DNA of 7,557 bases from JBIOHJ01 sp044448905 (GTDB lineage Bacteria; Bacteroidota; Bacteroidia; AKYH767-A; OLB10), in contig JBIOHJ010000144.1 in the NCBI GenBank assembly GCA_044448905.1, positions 1 through 7,557 on the forward strand. The letters are read 5' to 3'. Positions 6,468-7,557 of the stretch are shown piece after piece. The position numbers were made by a program, and so were the translations under genes. The notes under the pieces were generated by a model that searched no databases, was not told where the DNA came from, and saw only the letters and a list, made by a program, of their open reading frames with translations. Numbering within the stretch: the first letter of the stretch is position 1; every line of letters begins with the position of its first letter.

Positions 6468-7557
6468 TTATGCCACTGCCGGAATATTCCACTTCTGAAA
6501 CTTCCGGTTTTCTTTTATCCAGTGCCAGAAATTTCTGAATGAATCGGTGTGGCGGTAATCATGCATGGTGATTGCAATAAAAAACAAATAAATGATGCGC
6601 GGGTTCGTTGCCCTGTTCAATACGATTAAGGTAAACATAGTAATTCCGAGATCGCCAAAGTGGTTAAATTCCAAAACATCTTTAAGCGCCTGCCTCGGAA
6701 TAATCAATGAAAAATGTCCCTTGCGTTTTTCGTCAGTGAGTTTTATTTTTCCGCTCCATGGGTTGTAATAAATGAATTTATTATCCAGGTCAAAACTAAA
6801 ACCACCGGGAAATAAAATACAGAATAAAATCCGGTTGCGGTTCATTTTGTGGCGGAGTTTTTCAATATCTTCATTGCTAAATACAGCGGTTTTATCGCGC
6901 TCCTCAAACTCGCGCGCTTTCTTAATGTATTCTTCGGGATGGTGGTTATATTGTTTCTGATCTTTTGAAGTAAAAGTAAAAGTTGAAAGATCGAGCTTAG
7001 AATAAGGAGGAACGAATTGTGTTTTGCAGTTCCAGTATTTTTTTACATCATCAAACGACACTTTAAATGAATTTGCCCAGTCGGAATCAGTCCGGTAAAA
7101 AATTACCTGGCTGGCAAAAGGCATGTAATAATCAATCTTCAGCAAATTACAGTTGCCGCATATGTATAGGATGTAATCTTTTTTATCCTTCATACTTACA
7201 CGTTTCGCATTTTTCAAAAAGCTGTTTACAATACTTGCAGGCGAATAACTGCTTAGTAAAATTCTTTTTTTACCTGCCGGACAAAACTGTTCTAAATACG
7301 CAGCCAGCTGCTTCCACTGATTCTTTGCCGGCTTTGCATCGTTTTGGTTAATGATAAACGCTGAAGGTGTATCTATGAGCAGCACGCTGTCATCATTATA
7401 TAAAGGAATACTGAGCACACGTATTTCATTTGTCAATTGATGCCATTTTAAATATTCCAGAGCTTTTGCATTTTTTCCAATCTCAGCTAAGAATTTTGTA
7501 ATGTTTTCCTCGGGAAGCTTTGGAGCAAGAAACTCAATTTTATTGCTCATCCTCCGA
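6468..7557 (-). CDS. Probable metallo-beta-lactamase-fold protein, C-terminal part (5' end beyond window)
   Basis: The frame is open from the right edge to the TAA at 6468. The first in-frame ATG is at 7550 and gives 360 residues, but the frame stays open through the two codons above it, so the true start may be outside the window. From that ATG, residues 5-15 (IEFLAPKLPEE), DDSVLLID at 53-60, INQNDAKP at 67-74 and YMPFAS at 142-147 resemble the later half of MBL-fold hydrolases of the CMAH/UlaG-like type, where the HxHxDH metal motif comes just before such a stretch. No HxHxDH is present in the visible part, consistent with it lying upstream. Residues 275-345 (IIPRQALKDVL, GDLGITM, then a hydrophobic stretch and an aromatic tail) form a C-terminal domain I cannot name. 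There is no signal peptide at the 7550 ATG. The ORF is solid; the family is a motif-level guess of moderate strength and the substrate is unknown. Confidence 0.6.
   Translation of the reverse strand, partial: RRMSNKIEFLAPKLPEENITKFLAEIGKNAKALEYLKWHQLTNEIRVLSIPLYNDDSVLLIDTPSAFIINQNDAKPAKNQWKQLAAYLEQFCPAGKKRILLSSYSPASIVNSFLKNAKRVSMKDKKDYILYICGNCNLLKIDYYMPFASQVIFYRTDSDWANSFKVSFDDVKKYWNCKTQFVPPYSKLDLSTFTFTSKDQKQYNHHPEEYIKKAREFEERDKTAVFSNEDIEKLRHKMNRNRILFCILFPGGFSFDLDNKFIYYNPWSGKIKLTDEKRKGHFSLIIPRQALKDVLEFNHFGDLGITMFTLIVLNRATNPRIIYLFFIAITMHDYRHTDSFRNFWHWIKENRKFQKWNIPAVA

Overview
The window looks like a piece of a Bacteroidota chromosome. It is AT-rich, the genes lack well-placed Shine-Dalgarno sequences, several upstream regions carry matches to the Bacteroidota -7 promoter element TAnnTTTG, and one gene encodes a long secreted beta-propeller protein of the kind common in gliding or type IX secretion Bacteroidota. 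The phylum assignment is inference from these traits; no marker gene here settles it.

Layout. Positions 1-1252 (minus strand) hold the N-terminal 417 residues of a secreted protein: a signal peptide, a cysteine-containing Ig/PKD-like segment, then about six repeats of a beta-propeller type. It runs off the left edge without a stop. A 58-bp divergent spacer separates it from rdgB (1311-1901, plus), an XTP/dITP pyrophosphatase that cleans the nucleotide pool. After a 98-bp gap with a three-copy CTTTAAA repeat comes the most interesting gene (2000-4708, plus): a 902-residue protein made of two complete D-alanine--D-alanine ligase-like halves fused in tandem. A compact hairpin at 4709-4734 separates it from the convergent S41 C-terminal processing protease gene (4742-6352, minus). 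The right end (6468-7557, minus) holds the C-terminal part of what is probably a metallo-beta-lactamase-fold protein whose metal-binding N-terminus lies beyond the edge.

Main point. The two halves of the ligase appear to have diverged in complementary ways. The first half keeps the whole Glu-Ser-Tyr substrate triad of DdlB and the canonical omega loop, but its metal-ligand loop is altered. The second half keeps the metal-ligand loop, but two of the three triad residues are changed (Ser to Cys, Tyr to Phe). The Tyr-to-Phe change is the same one known to shift Ddl enzymes towards D-Ala-D-lactate formation. This suggests either a two-site enzyme with different acceptors or one catalytic and one regulatory half.

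The genes do not form one obvious pathway. rdgB and ddl are co-directional housekeeping genes, probably with separate promoters. The ligase (cytoplasmic, peptidoglycan precursor synthesis) and the protease (periplasmic) both touch the cell envelope but are transcribed towards each other. I found no RNA genes, CRISPR array, insertion sequence or phage feature.
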